Below are positions 38,096 to 46,890 of a stretch of DNA of 64,000 bases, in pieces (position 1 is the stretch's first letter; every line of letters begins with the position of its first letter). The notes under the pieces were generated by a model. It made no database searches. It saw only the letters and a list, made by a program, of their open reading frames with translations, and had not been told where the DNA came from. Source of the DNA: Pseudomonas sp. SCA2728.1_7 (GTDB taxonomy: Bacteria > Pseudomonadota > Gammaproteobacteria > Pseudomonadales > Pseudomonadaceae); assembly GCF_018138145.1 (NCBI RefSeq), contig NZ_CP073104.1:5647001-5711000 (forward strand). Reading direction: 5' to 3'. Both the position numbers and the translations under genes were made by a program.

Positions 38096-38950
38096 ATGCA
38101 TGAGCATCCGCTACAACGCTTCTTCAAATCCCTGCGTGAACAACCGGTGTTCGCCTGGGAGCGCTATCAGATGCGCGACGTGTTGGTGATCGATCATCCG
38201 CTGTGTCAGGCGGTGTTCAGTCGTCAGGGCGCGCAGTTGCTGCACTTTCAGCCGCGTGGGCAAAAGCCGTGGTTGTGGTGTGCGGCGAAGTGGCCGCACG
38301 TAGGTGCCATTCGCGGTGGCGTGCCGGTGTGCTGGCCGTGGTATGGCCGTCATCCGAGCGAAAACGCCTGGCCGTCCCATGGTTGGGCACGGTTGCTCGA
38401 CTGGAAGTTGCTCGACAGCAGCAGCGCCGACGATGGCGTGCGCCTGCACTGGCAATTGCAGCTGTGCGACTGGCAGGTTGACCTGCATGCGCATCTGGGC
38501 GAACGCATGGAACTGCGTCTGAGCACCGAGCATCAGGACGACATGCCGTGCCAGTTGAGCCAGGCTTTGCATGCTTACTGGCGTATTGGCGATGTCGGTG
38601 AGATAGCGCTGTCTGGGCTCGAAGGTGCGCAGGGTTATGACCAGTTGAATCGCCAGGTTTGTCAGCAGGAAGGTGAATTGCGCGTTGATGGTGGCTGTCA
38701 GCGAGTGTTCCAGCATGACGGCGAATTGCAGCTGAAAGATCACGCCTGGCAGCGCGAGTTGTGCATCGATACCGGTGACAGCGCGGACACGGTGGTCTGG
38801 CATCCGGGGGCGCGGCCGTTGTTGGGCGTGACGTGGGATGAGATTTCCGAGTTTGTCTGTGTGGAAGCGGCGGCGGGTGGGACGGACAGCCTGCATCTGG
38901 CGCCGGGGGAGAAGGCGCATTTGAGTTTGCAGGCGTGGGCGGCGGCTTGA
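38096..38950 (+). CDS. D-hexose-6-phosphate mutarotase
   Basis: This 284-residue aldose-1-epimerase-fold protein is of the YeaD type. FSRQGAQLLHFQPRGQKPWLW, GGVPVCWPWYGRH and PSHGWARLLDW match the family, with His and Glu (VCVEAA near the C-terminus) as the expected catalytic pair. It speeds the alpha/beta exchange of glucose-6-phosphate, which feeds Zwf. It lies after the oprB terminator, so read-through or a weak own promoter must serve it. AGGA lies nine bases before the ATG. Confidence 0.88.
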   Translation: MHEHPLQRFFKSLREQPVFAWERYQMRDVLVIDHPLCQAVFSRQGAQLLHFQPRGQKPWLWCAAKWPHVGAIRGGVPVCWPWYGRHPSENAWPSHGWARLLDWKLLDSSSADDGVRLHWQLQLCDWQVDLHAHLGERMELRLSTEHQDDMPCQLSQALHAYWRIGDVGEIALSGLEGAQGYDQLNRQVCQQEGELRVDGGCQRVFQHDGELQLKDHAWQRELCIDTGDSADTVVWHPGARPLLGVTWDEISEFVCVEAAAGGTDSLHLAPGEKAHLSLQAWAAA

Positions 38951-38970
38951 GTGTGTCAAGTACACCGCTA

Positions 38971-39163
38971 CCCTCACCCTAGCCCTCTCCCGGGGGGAGA
39001 GGGGACTTACCGAGTTGGATTGGCTATGTCCACCGACTTGCGACTACAACGGTGATCTTGGCTTGGCCAAACCTGAGGTCGGTTTGAACGTTCAGGTCGA
39101 TGTAACTCCTGAGACCTCCTCGGTCGGCCCCCTCTCCCTCCGGGAGAGGGCTGGGGTGAGGGT
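38971..39163. repeat. Diverged mosaic repeat
   Basis: The head CCCTCACCCTAGCCCTCTCC and the inverted tail GGCTGGGGTGAGGG are intact. The core differs from the other copies: it has TTGCGACTACAACGGTGATC where most copies have the GTCGATTATGGATTC motif. It lies between the convergent mutarotase and hexR genes. Confidence 0.8.
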
Positions 39164-39176
39164 GTGCTTTTGATCT

Positions 39177-40046
39177 TTAGTTGAATTCATCCCCAACCGG
39201 ATACCGGCTCGCATTCAAGCTCTCTTTGATCTTGCGCAAATGCGGCTGGAAATCCACGCCACGACGCAAGGTCATCCCCGTCGCCAACACATCCAGCACC
39301 GTCAACTGAATGATCCGCGAAGTCATCGGCATATAAATGTCGGTGTCTTCCGGCAGCGGAATATTCAGGCTCAAGGTACTCGCCTTGGCCAGCGGCGAAT
39401 TCTCCGCCGTCAGGCCCAGCACCGAAGCACCGTTCTCCCGAGCGATACGCGCCACTTCCACCAGCTCACGGGTGCGCCCGGTGTAGGAAATTATCACGAA
39501 CAACTCACCGGTGTGCGCCACCGAGGCAATCATCCGCTGCATCAGCACATCGGCATGCGCAGTGACCGCGAGGTTGAAACGGAAGAACTTGTGCTGTGCA
39601 TCCAAAGCCACTGGCGCCGAAGCCCCGAGGCCGAAGAAGTGAATCTGCCGCGCCTGAATCAACAGGTCGACGGCGCGGCTGATCAGGTTCGGATCAAGCG
39701 CTTGGCAAGCGCTGTCCAGCGAGGCGATGGCGCTGCCGAAAATCTTCTGCGTATAAGCCTCAGGATTATCGTCAGCCTCGACCGCACGGCTGACATACGC
39801 CGCGCCGCTGGCCAGGCTCTGCGCCAGTTGCAGCTTGAGTTCGGGATAGCCGCTGACACCGAACGAACGGCAGAAACGGTTGACCGTCGGTTCGCTCACC
39901 GAGGCTGCCTGGGCGAGGGCGGCGATGCTGAAGCGGGTGGCCTGCTGCGGGTTGAGCAGGATCACCTCGGCGACTTTGCGTTCGGCCTTGTTCAGGTCTT
40001 CAAGGCGACTCTGGATCTGTTCCAGTAAATTTCGCACGCGGTCCAT
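39177..40046 (-). CDS. hexR: Transcriptional repressor HexR (RpiR family)
   Basis: This 289-residue protein has an N-terminal helix-turn-helix ([23 protein letters not shown]) and a C-terminal SIS domain (about 120-260; [35 protein letters not shown]) that binds KDPG. It represses zwf, edd and gapA in Pseudomonas until KDPG accumulates. It is divergent from zwf and has AGGAATTCC as ribosome site. The sites at 25068, 25130 and probably 40182 are its targets. Confidence 0.95.
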   Translation of the reverse strand: MDRVRNLLEQIQSRLEDLNKAERKVAEVILLNPQQATRFSIAALAQAASVSEPTVNRFCRSFGVSGYPELKLQLAQSLASGAAYVSRAVEADDNPEAYTQKIFGSAIASLDSACQALDPNLISRAVDLLIQARQIHFFGLGASAPVALDAQHKFFRFNLAVTAHADVLMQRMIASVAHTGELFVIISYTGRTRELVEVARIARENGASVLGLTAENSPLAKASTLSLNIPLPEDTDIYMPMTSRIIQLTVLDVLATGMTLRRGVDFQPHLRKIKESLNASRYPVGDEFN

Positions 40047-40181
40047 ATGGAATTCCTAATTCACCTGCGCAAAGGTGCGCCGGGCTATGCAAATTGGGCC
40101 TTTGATATGGCCCGTAACGGTGGCCTATCCTACTGATGGCTCCGACTGACCACCACTCGGAATCTGTATTTTGCGAAAATG

Positions 40182-40196
40182 TTGTGGTTATTACTA
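40182..40196. promoter_or_regulatory. HexR-like operator between hexR and zwf
   Basis: TTGT-GGTTATT-ACTA matches TTGT-N7-ACAA except for one base. It lies 68 bases before zwf, in the gap where HexR is known to bind in other Pseudomonas. Confidence 0.55.
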
Positions 40197-40263
40197 CATT
40201 TTCCCTTGAGTGATGCCTTGAAAAAAGGTATTTGTAGCTTAACTTGATAAAAGAACAAACATC

Positions 40264-41730
40264 ATGCCTTCGATTACGGTTGAACCGTGCACCTTTGCCT
40301 TGTTCGGCGCGCTTGGCGATCTGGCCCTGCGCAAGCTGTTTCCTGCCCTTTATCACCTCGATGGCGCCGACCTGCTGCACGAGGACACGCGCATCATCGC
40401 GTTGGCCCGTGAAGAAGGTTCCCAGCAGCAGCACATGGCGTTCATCGCCGCCGAACTGCGTCGTTATGTAGGCAAAGAGCTGGACGAAGCCGTCGCCGAG
40501 CGTTTTCTCGCACGCCTGACCTACCTGCACGTCGACTTCCTTAAGTCCGAAGATTATGTGGCGCTGGCCGAACTGGCCGGCAGCACGCAACGCATGATTG
40601 CCTACTTCGCCACACCGGCAGCAGTGTACGGCGCGATCTGCGAGAACCTGGCGAAAGTCGGTCTGGCGGAAAACACCCGCGTGGTGCTGGAAAAACCGAT
40701 CGGCTCCGACCTCGAATCGTCGCGCAAGGTTAACGACGCCGTGGCGCAGTTCTTCCCGGAGAACCGCACCTACCGCATCGACCACTACCTGGGCAAAGAA
40801 ACCGTTCAGAACCTGATCGCCCTGCGTTTCGCCAACAGCCTGTTCGAAACCCAGTGGAACCAGAATTACATCTCCCACGTGGAAATCACCGTGGCCGAGA
40901 AAGTTGGCATCGAAGGCCGCTGGGGCTACTTCGACAAGGCCGGCCAACTGCGCGACATGATCCAGAATCACCTGTTGCAGTTGCTCTGCCTGATCGCCAT
41001 GGACCCGCCGGCCGATCTTTCCGCCGACAGCATCCGTGACGAGAAAGTAAAAGTGCTCAAGGCACTGGCGCCAATCAGCCCGGAAGGCCTCACCACTCAG
41101 GTGGTGCGCGGCCAGTACATCGCCGGCCACAGCGAAGGCAAATCCGTACCGGGTTACCTCGAAGAACCGAATTCCAACACCCAGAGCGACACTGAAACCT
41201 TCGTCGCTTTGCGTGCCGACATCCGCAACTGGCGCTGGGCCGGCGTGCCGTTCTACCTGCGTACCGGCAAGCGTATGCCGCAGAAACTGTCGCAGATCGT
41301 CATCCATTTCAAGGAACCGTCGCACTACATCTTCGCCCCTGAGCAGCGCTTGCAGATCAGCAACAAACTGATCATCCGCCTGCAACCGGACGAAGGTATT
41401 TCCTTGCGCGTGATGACCAAAGAGCAGGGCCTGGACAAAGGCATGCAACTGCGCAGCGGCCCGCTGCAACTGAATTTCTCCGACACCTGGCGTAGCGCGC
41501 GGATCCCCGATGCCTACGAGCGGTTGTTGCTGGAAGTGATGAACGGCAATCAGAACCTGTTTGTCCGTAAAGATGAAATCGAAGCCGCGTGGAAATGGTG
41601 TGACCAGTTGATCGCCGGGTGGAAAAAATCCGGTGACGCGCCCAAGCCGTATGCGGCCGGGTCGTGGGGGCCGATGAGCTCCATTGCATTGATCACGCGG
41701 GACGGGAGGTCGTGGTATGGCGATATCTGA
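40264..41730 (+). CDS. zwf: Glucose-6-phosphate 1-dehydrogenase
   Basis: This 488-residue enzyme oxidises glucose-6-phosphate to 6-phosphogluconolactone. The nucleotide-binding start reads [20 protein letters not shown]. The substrate motif is RIDHYLGKE. It is the first gene of zwf-pgl-eda; its end overlaps pgl by 14 bases. The divergent hexR and the HexR-like site imply repression without sugar. Confidence 0.97.
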   Translation: MPSITVEPCTFALFGALGDLALRKLFPALYHLDGADLLHEDTRIIALAREEGSQQQHMAFIAAELRRYVGKELDEAVAERFLARLTYLHVDFLKSEDYVALAELAGSTQRMIAYFATPAAVYGAICENLAKVGLAENTRVVLEKPIGSDLESSRKVNDAVAQFFPENRTYRIDHYLGKETVQNLIALRFANSLFETQWNQNYISHVEITVAEKVGIEGRWGYFDKAGQLRDMIQNHLLQLLCLIAMDPPADLSADSIRDEKVKVLKALAPISPEGLTTQVVRGQYIAGHSEGKSVPGYLEEPNSNTQSDTETFVALRADIRNWRWAGVPFYLRTGKRMPQKLSQIVIHFKEPSHYIFAPEQRLQISNKLIIRLQPDEGISLRVMTKEQGLDKGMQLRSGPLQLNFSDTWRSARIPDAYERLLLEVMNGNQNLFVRKDEIEAAWKWCDQLIAGWKKSGDAPKPYAAGSWGPMSSIALITRDGRSWYGDI

Positions 41731-42430
41731 TGTGCAACTGCCTGCGGGCGTGAATGCTCACGAATTCAACAGCCCAGTGCTGTTGGCCGAAGGTCTGGCG
41801 CTGAATGTTGCCAAGCAATTGAGCGAGGCCATTGCGGCACGCGGCAACGCGGTGCTGGTGGTGTCCGGCGGTCGTAGTCCGGTGGCGTTTTTCCAGCACC
41901 TGGCCAAGCAGGAACTGGACTGGTCGAAGGTCGTCGTGACCCTCGCCGACGAGCGTTGGGTACCGGTTGAACACGCTGACAGCAATGCCGGCCTGCTCAA
42001 GCAATACCTGCTCAAAGGCCCGGCGGCCAAGGCGCAGTTCCTCAGCCTTTATAGCGCGGCGGCCAACGTCGAGCAGGCTGCTGAACAGGCTGACCGCTTG
42101 CTCGCCGAATTGCCACCGATTGACGTGCTGGTGCTGGGCATGGGTGATGACGGCCACACCGCGTCGCTGTTCCCCGACAGCCCGAACCTGACCGAAGCGC
42201 TGCAAGCTGATGGCACACGCCGTTGCTGGCCGATGCTGGCGCCGAGCGTGCCGCGTCAGCGCCTGACCATGAGCCGTGCGCTGCTGGCCTCGGCCAAGCA
42301 CAAGATTCTGTCGATTTCCGGTCAATCGAAACTGACCACCCTGAATGCCGCACTGGCATCCGACGACGTCGCCGCCATGCCGGTGCGCGCGTTTCTGCAA
42401 CCTACGTTAGAGATTTACTGGTGCCCATGA
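41717..42430 (+). CDS. pgl: 6-phosphogluconolactonase
   Basis: This 237-residue SugarP-isomerase-fold enzyme hydrolyses the lactone to 6-phosphogluconate. [27 protein letters not shown] and [15 protein letters not shown] are the family motifs. The start lies inside the end of zwf. A short in-frame ATG of eda overlaps its stop. Confidence 0.95.
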   Translation: MAISDVQLPAGVNAHEFNSPVLLAEGLALNVAKQLSEAIAARGNAVLVVSGGRSPVAFFQHLAKQELDWSKVVVTLADERWVPVEHADSNAGLLKQYLLKGPAAKAQFLSLYSAAANVEQAAEQADRLLAELPPIDVLVLGMGDDGHTASLFPDSPNLTEALQADGTRRCWPMLAPSVPRQRLTMSRALLASAKHKILSISGQSKLTTLNAALASDDVAAMPVRAFLQPTLEIYWCP

Positions 42431-42447
42431 GCCAAGGAACAGCCGCT

Positions 42448-43113
42448 ATGACAACCCCATCCCCGACCGTTTCCATGGCGGACAAAGTTGCCCTGATCGA
42501 CAGCCTCTGCGCCAAGGCGCGGATCCTGCCGGTGATCACCATCGCTCGCGAACAGGACGTGCTGCCATTGGCCGACGCCCTGGCTGCCGGTGGTCTGACC
42601 GCGCTGGAAGTGACCCTGCGTTCGCAGTTCGGCCTCAAGGCTATTCAGATCCTGCGCGACCAGCGCCCGGAACTGATGACCGGTGCTGGCACCGTGCTCG
42701 ATCGCAACATGCTCGCGGCAGCTGAAGCGGCCGGTTCGCAGTTCATCGTCACCCCGGGCATCACCCGTGACTTGCTCGAAGCCAGCGTCGACAGCCCTAT
42801 TCCGCTGTTGCCGGGCATCAGCAACGCCTCCGGCATCATGGAAGGCTACGGTCTGGGTTATCGCCGCTTCAAGCTGTTCCCGGCTGAAGTCAGCGGTGGC
42901 GTGGCGGCAATCAAAGCTCTCGGCGGCCCGTTCGGCGAAGTGAAATTCTGCCCGACTGGCGGCGTCGGCCCGGCCAACATCAAGAGCTACATGGCGCTGA
43001 AAAACGTCATGTGCGTGGGCGGTAGCTGGATGCTTGATCCGGAGTGGATCAAGAACGGCGACTGGGCCCGTATTCAGGAATGCACCGCCGAGGCGTTGGC
43101 GCTGCTGGACTGA
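42448..43113 (+). CDS. eda: KDPG aldolase
   Basis: The ATG at 42448 has AAGGAA nine bases upstream and gives 221 residues; an ATG at 42427 overlaps the pgl stop but has no ribosome site. The Schiff-base Lys is 142 (RFKLFPAEVSGG) and Glu54 lies in LEVTLRSQ. It splits KDPG into pyruvate and glyceraldehyde-3-phosphate, the latter for GapA. It ends the operon with a terminator. Confidence 0.96.
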   Translation: MTTPSPTVSMADKVALIDSLCAKARILPVITIAREQDVLPLADALAAGGLTALEVTLRSQFGLKAIQILRDQRPELMTGAGTVLDRNMLAAAEAAGSQFIVTPGITRDLLEASVDSPIPLLPGISNASGIMEGYGLGYRRFKLFPAEVSGGVAAIKALGGPFGEVKFCPTGGVGPANIKSYMALKNVMCVGGSWMLDPEWIKNGDWARIQECTAEALALLD

Positions 43114-43150
43114 TTGTTACCAGACACTTCGTTGTGTGTTCTACGGCTTT

Positions 43151-43184
43151 ACGGTGCGCTTGGTCGGTGCACCGTTTTTTTTTT
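43151..43184 (+). terminator. Intrinsic terminator after eda
   Basis: ACGGTGC and GCACCGT form a 7-bp stem around an 11-base loop, followed by a run of Ts (ten in all). It is 37 bases after the eda stop. Confidence 0.88.
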
Positions 43185-43286
43185 GCCTTGAAGAAAGTGT
43201 CAGGACATCACGCGATACATAGTTACCGCACAGCCGCGTTTGCGTGGCGCTAATCTGCGTTCATCTTACGGAAGAGAGAACGCCTC

Positions 43287-43862
43287 ATGGACGACCATCA
43301 ATCTGTCGCTTTATCAATCAACTCTGTGCGCCCGCAGCAGTTGCCCGTGGTTGGCAGTTTCAATTGGCACAGCACCCCGGGCAAGGTGCGCAACATCAGC
43401 GCGGGCATCGAAGGTTTGCCCCTTGTATTGCGGCTGACCCTGGTCGATGCCATGACCGGCGAGCCGGTCAGTGGCGCCGTGGTTCGCATCGAACAGCACA
43501 TTGGTACCGACACACTGTGCGGCAGTCAGTCGACCGACAGTAAAGGCATCGTTCGTTTCACCAGCCTTTACCCGGATCGGCAAACTGCCTTTTCGTGTAT
43601 CGCTCTGAGCGTCGCCATCGCCAATGACGATCAACAGCCGCAGCTGTACCAGGAGGCCTGGGCGGGGCGCCTGCATTTGCCCTGTGCCTGCAATTGCACA
43701 GCCGTTGATAACGATGCCGTTCGACTGGCGTTGCGGCCGATCACGGACGCTGGCCCGGAGGACGGCTACTTCGGCAACCTGACGATCGGCGTCGACACCT
43801 TTGCACTGTCATCGCAGATCGGCGTGGCGGGCTACGACAAATACCTGATCACAGTGTTTTAG
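43287..43862 (+). CDS. Intradiol-dioxygenase-like protein lacking iron ligands
   Basis: This 191-residue protein has the beta-sandwich pattern of intradiol ring-cleavage dioxygenases (LPLVLRLTLVDAMTGEPVSG, then GSQSTDSKGIVRFTSLYPD). The usual Tyr, Tyr, His, His iron ligands are absent: where a His-x-His follows the PG-type turn, it has CIALSVAI. It is therefore unlikely to be a catechol dioxygenase. It has no signal peptide. It stands alone between eda and a convergent PLP-enzyme gene. A role as a carbohydrate- or peptide-binding sandwich is possible. Confidence 0.6.
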   Translation: MDDHQSVALSINSVRPQQLPVVGSFNWHSTPGKVRNISAGIEGLPLVLRLTLVDAMTGEPVSGAVVRIEQHIGTDTLCGSQSTDSKGIVRFTSLYPDRQTAFSCIALSVAIANDDQQPQLYQEAWAGRLHLPCACNCTAVDNDAVRLALRPITDAGPEDGYFGNLTIGVDTFALSSQIGVAGYDKYLITVF

Positions 43863-45040
43863 CGCAGCTCGTTCAGCGCGCGGACCAGCAACTGCATGTC
43901 GCCAGCGGTGGTGGTCAGGCCCGGTGTAATGCGGATGCTCGGCCCGCTGGCGGCGCCGTTGCGCACCACGGTGAACAGGTTGTAATCGTTGAGCAGACGC
44001 TCGGCCATCGCCTGTTGATCATCGTGCCGGGTGAAACGCAGCGATGTGATGCCGCAATACAGCCGAGGATCATCAGGCGTCATTACCTCGATGCCCGGCA
44101 AGTGCCGCACCGCGCTGACCCACAGATTGCGCAGATAATTGACGCGAGCGCCTTTGGCCGGCGCACCGCCGAGGGAGCGGTGCTCCTCGAACACCAGCGG
44201 CAAGGTCATCAGTGCTGGAATGTTGGGCGTGCTGTAGGAGGTGCGCGCACGGATGTCATTCACCGGGTAATGCATTTCATCCATGTCCGGATCGATATCG
44301 GCCAAGCGTTGCGGCGCGATATAGAGGAAACCGAGGGTGAGCGGCGCGCCGATCCATTTGTGCAGGTTGAATCCGGCGAAAGAGATGCCCAGTGCTTCAA
44401 GATCGAACTCGATCTGACCGAGCGCATGGGCGCCGTCGAGGATGACATCGACGCCATGCGACTTGGCGAGCGCGGCGATGGCTTGCACCGGCATGACCAG
44501 TCCGGTGCGGTGAGTGACGTGAGTCAGGGCCATCAGCTTGATCTTCGGATGACCGACGAAGGCTTCGCGATAAGTCTCCACCAGGCTGTCGTAGCTCGCC
44601 GGGTGCGCGTGGGCAATCTCGATCACTTCGGCGCCGCGATGTCTGGCCAGCCAGCGCATGGCGCCTTTGACCGTGTCGTATTCCAGGTCACTGATCAGCA
44701 CCTGATCGCCCGGCTGCAGCCGGTTGTAGTTGCGGATCAGCGATTGCAGGCCTTCGGTGGCATTGCGAGTGAACGCCACGCTCTGCGCCCGTACGCCGAT
44801 CAGCTCGGCCAGTTGCGCGCGAATGTCGAGGTTGTCGTGCTGTTCGAAACGCTGGCGCACATACACCGAGTTGCTGGTGTTGATCAGCTCGATATTGCGC
44901 TGGTACTCCTCGATCACCGTGCGCGACATGCGCCCGAAGTAACCGTTTTCCAGGTTCACGGGGCCGGGTTGAACGTCGTATCGGTCGGCGAACGTTTGCC
45001 AAAAGGCTTCGTCACGGGCGCGGCGGGTGTTATCGGGCAT
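43859..45040 (-). CDS. Class V aminotransferase-fold PLP enzyme
   Basis: This 393-residue protein is of the isopenicillin-N-epimerase/NifS-like group. NGYFGRMSRTV, FTRNATEGLQSLI and DGAHALGQ precede the PLP-lysine segment FAGFNLHKWIGAPLTLGF. Substrates of this subgroup are varied, including desulfurases and epimerases, and no partner gene reveals which applies. It follows a DUF3820 gene by 30 bases. Its stop overlaps the end of the convergent dioxygenase-like gene by four bases. Confidence 0.85.
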   Translation of the reverse strand: MPDNTRRARDEAFWQTFADRYDVQPGPVNLENGYFGRMSRTVIEEYQRNIELINTSNSVYVRQRFEQHDNLDIRAQLAELIGVRAQSVAFTRNATEGLQSLIRNYNRLQPGDQVLISDLEYDTVKGAMRWLARHRGAEVIEIAHAHPASYDSLVETYREAFVGHPKIKLMALTHVTHRTGLVMPVQAIAALAKSHGVDVILDGAHALGQIEFDLEALGISFAGFNLHKWIGAPLTLGFLYIAPQRLADIDPDMDEMHYPVNDIRARTSYSTPNIPALMTLPLVFEEHRSLGGAPAKGARVNYLRNLWVSAVRHLPGIEVMTPDDPRLYCGITSLRFTRHDDQQAMAERLLNDYNLFTVVRNGAASGPSIRITPGLTTTAGDMQLLVRALNELR

Positions 45041-45070
45041 GGTCGGCTGACTCTGAGAGAGGAGGGTGCT

Positions 45071-45307
45071 TCAGTGGCGCGGGGCAGGTTTGCCGTGTTT
45101 GGCGCGCAGCGGTTCGAGCAGGTCCGAGAGGCCGTTATGGTCGATCTCCTGCATCAGCGCGAGCAAGCCACCGAGTTCGCCGTGCGGGAAACCTTCGCGG
45201 GCAAACCAGTTCAGGTATGGCCCCGGCAGGTCGGCAATGATCCGCCCCTTGTACTTGCCGAAAGGCATTTCGCGAGTGATCAGCAGTTCGAGTTTTTCGG
45301 GATTCAT
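45071..45307 (-). CDS. DUF3820 family protein
   Basis: This 78-residue protein has the family's MPFGKYKGRIIADLPGPYLNW motif region near residues 14-34. The function is not established; some members are labelled as quorum-sensing-regulated. It is the first gene of a two-gene unit with the PLP enzyme. Confidence 0.85.
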   Translation of the reverse strand: MNPEKLELLITREMPFGKYKGRIIADLPGPYLNWFAREGFPHGELGGLLALMQEIDHNGLSDLLEPLRAKHGKPAPRH

Positions 45308-45456
45308 CAGGGTTTTCGTCTGGCTTCAAAACAATCAGGAAAATACAGGCATTCTGCATGCAGGCCAAATGACAGATCATGCAAATAACCGTGATACAGA
45401 TAGTTCACTTATCTTTAAGCTATTGATTTACAACAGTTTATTAGAAATAAAAAAGC

Positions 45457-45472
45457 TGGCACGCATGCTGCA
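45457..45472 (+). promoter_or_regulatory. Sigma-54 promoter of the PA2169-family gene
   Basis: TGGCAC-GCATG-CTGCA has the complete -24 element and the -12 GC at the right distance (ten bases between GG and GC). The transcript would start about 30 bases before the ATG at 45513. Confidence 0.75.
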
Positions 45473-45512
45473 ATATCCCTTGCATCTTCAACCAATCGCA
45501 AGGAATTGAAAA

Positions 45513-45980
45513 ATGACCGACATGAATAAAGAAGCCATCTCTGTACTCAATGACCTGATTGAAACCAGCAAGGACGGTCAGGAAGGGTTCAAGACTTGCG
45601 CTGAAGACATCAAACATCCAGAGCTGAAAACCCTGTTTGTCACTCGCTCCGCTGATTGCGCCACTGCTGCCGCTGAACTGCAAGCCGAAGTTCGCAAGCT
45701 GGGCGGCGATCCGGAAACCTCCACCAGCGTCAGCGGTGACCTGCACCGTCGCTGGGTCGACGTCAAAGCCATGTTCACCGGCAAAGACGAAGAGGCCGTG
45801 CTGAACGAAGCCGAGCGTGGTGAAGACCATGCGCTGAAGGCTTATCGTGAAGCCATCGAGAAGATCAACAAGCACAATCTGGTGGGTATTCGTGACCTGG
45901 TTGAACGCCAGTATCACGGTGTGCAACGCAATCACGACCAGGTGAAAGCGCTGCGTAACCAGGCTCGCGCTCGTTCGTAA
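45513..45980 (+). CDS. PA2169-family four-helix-bundle protein (DUF2383)
   Basis: This 155-residue, charged, all-helical protein resembles the ferritin-like DUF2383 family (VLNDLIETSKDGQEGFKTCAE, LKTLFVTRSADCATAAAELQ). Members are linked to stress conditions, but their activity is not known. Conserved His and Glu residues near 100-145 could bind metal. AAGGAATTGAAAA precedes the start. It has a sigma-54 promoter and a terminator of its own, so it is monocistronic. Confidence 0.88.
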   Translation: MTDMNKEAISVLNDLIETSKDGQEGFKTCAEDIKHPELKTLFVTRSADCATAAAELQAEVRKLGGDPETSTSVSGDLHRRWVDVKAMFTGKDEEAVLNEAERGEDHALKAYREAIEKINKHNLVGIRDLVERQYHGVQRNHDQVKALRNQARARS

Positions 45981-45994
45981 GCGTTTGCCGGGTA

Positions 45995-46025
45995 CAAAAA
46001 ACGCCAGCTAGTCTGGCGTTTTTTT
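45995..46025 (+). terminator. Terminator after the PA2169-family gene
   Basis: AAAAAACGCCAG and CTGGCGTTTTTTT form a perfect stem around a five-base loop, with a T tract on either strand. It can work in both directions. Confidence 0.92.
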
Positions 46026-46060
46026 ATGGGGCTGGGAAAAGCAAGAGCAAGAGCAAGAGT

Positions 46061-46347
46061 CCCTCACCCTAGCCCTCTCCCGGAGGGAGAGGGGACTGAT
46101 TGGGGTGAATGTGGGAGGTACACCGACTTGAGCGATCTAAGGTGAACTCAGGTTCTGAAAAGCATCAAGATCGGCTCCCTTTCCCCCTCGCCCCAGAGGG
46201 AGAGGACTGGAGGAGAGGGGGCTGATCGGGGTGTCCTTTCGAGGTACGCCGACCTGGGGTACCGAGTCGAACTAGGGATTTGAAATCCACATAGATCGGC
46301 TCCCTTTCCCCCTCGCCCCCCTGGGGGAGAGGGCTGGGGTGAGGGGG
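46061..46347. repeat. Diverged mosaic repeat cluster
   Basis: The head CCCTCACCCTAGCCCTCTCC opens it, and an inverted tail GGGCTGGGGTGAGGG closes it. In between, two CCCTTTCCCCCTCGCCCC segments and cores such as ACCGAGTCGAACTAGGGATT replace the common core. A three-copy GCAAGA run (46041-46059) precedes it. The whole 397-base gap to phaJ1 holds nothing else besides the terminator. Confidence 0.82.
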
Positions 46348-46377
46348 AAAAGCTCTCACTGACACACCAAAAATCAA

Positions 46378-46848
46378 TCAGCCAATGCTGATCGCCGGCA
46401 GCGTCGGCAACGTCACCGTCTGCTGCTTGCGCGGTGCCAGAATCTCCGCCTCACCATCCACCACCAGCTCATCACGCTGGTTGAACACACGCGTCGCAAT
46501 GCGCACCCGAAACTTCGGCAGTTTCTCGAGGATTTCCAGACGCACGGTCAGCGTGTCGCCAATCTTCACCGGCTTCTGAAAGCTCATCTGCTGGCCGATA
46601 TAGATAGTGCCCGGCCCAGGCAACTCGCACGCCACTGCGGCACTGATCAACGCACCGCTGAACATGCCGTGAGCGATACGCTCCTTGAACATGCTTGCGG
46701 CGGCGAACTCGGCGTCCAGGTGCACCGGGTTGTGGTCGCCCGACATCGCGGCAAACAGTTGAATGTCGCGCTCTTCGACGGTCTTGCTGTAGCTGGCGGT
46801 CTGGCCGACTTCGAGGGCTTCGTAAGGGATGTTGGTAACCTGGGTCAT
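46378..46848 (-). CDS. phaJ1: (R)-specific enoyl-CoA hydratase (MaoC family)
   Basis: Starting at MTQVTNIPYEALEVGQTASY it has 156 residues, the length of P. aeruginosa PhaJ1. The hotdog fold has the active-site stretch FAAMSGDHNPVHLDAEFA (Asp and His). It hydrates trans-2-enoyl-CoA to (R)-3-hydroxyacyl-CoA, linking beta-oxidation to polyhydroxyalkanoate. It lies next to a hydrolase and the fadD pair, the same set as PA3302-PA3299. Confidence 0.87.
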   Translation of the reverse strand: MTQVTNIPYEALEVGQTASYSKTVEERDIQLFAAMSGDHNPVHLDAEFAAASMFKERIAHGMFSGALISAAVACELPGPGTIYIGQQMSFQKPVKIGDTLTVRLEILEKLPKFRVRIATRVFNQRDELVVDGEAEILAPRKQQTVTLPTLPAISIG

Positions 46849-46890
46849 CGGTCTCGATTCCTGTAACGGATTCAATGAATCCACAAAAAA

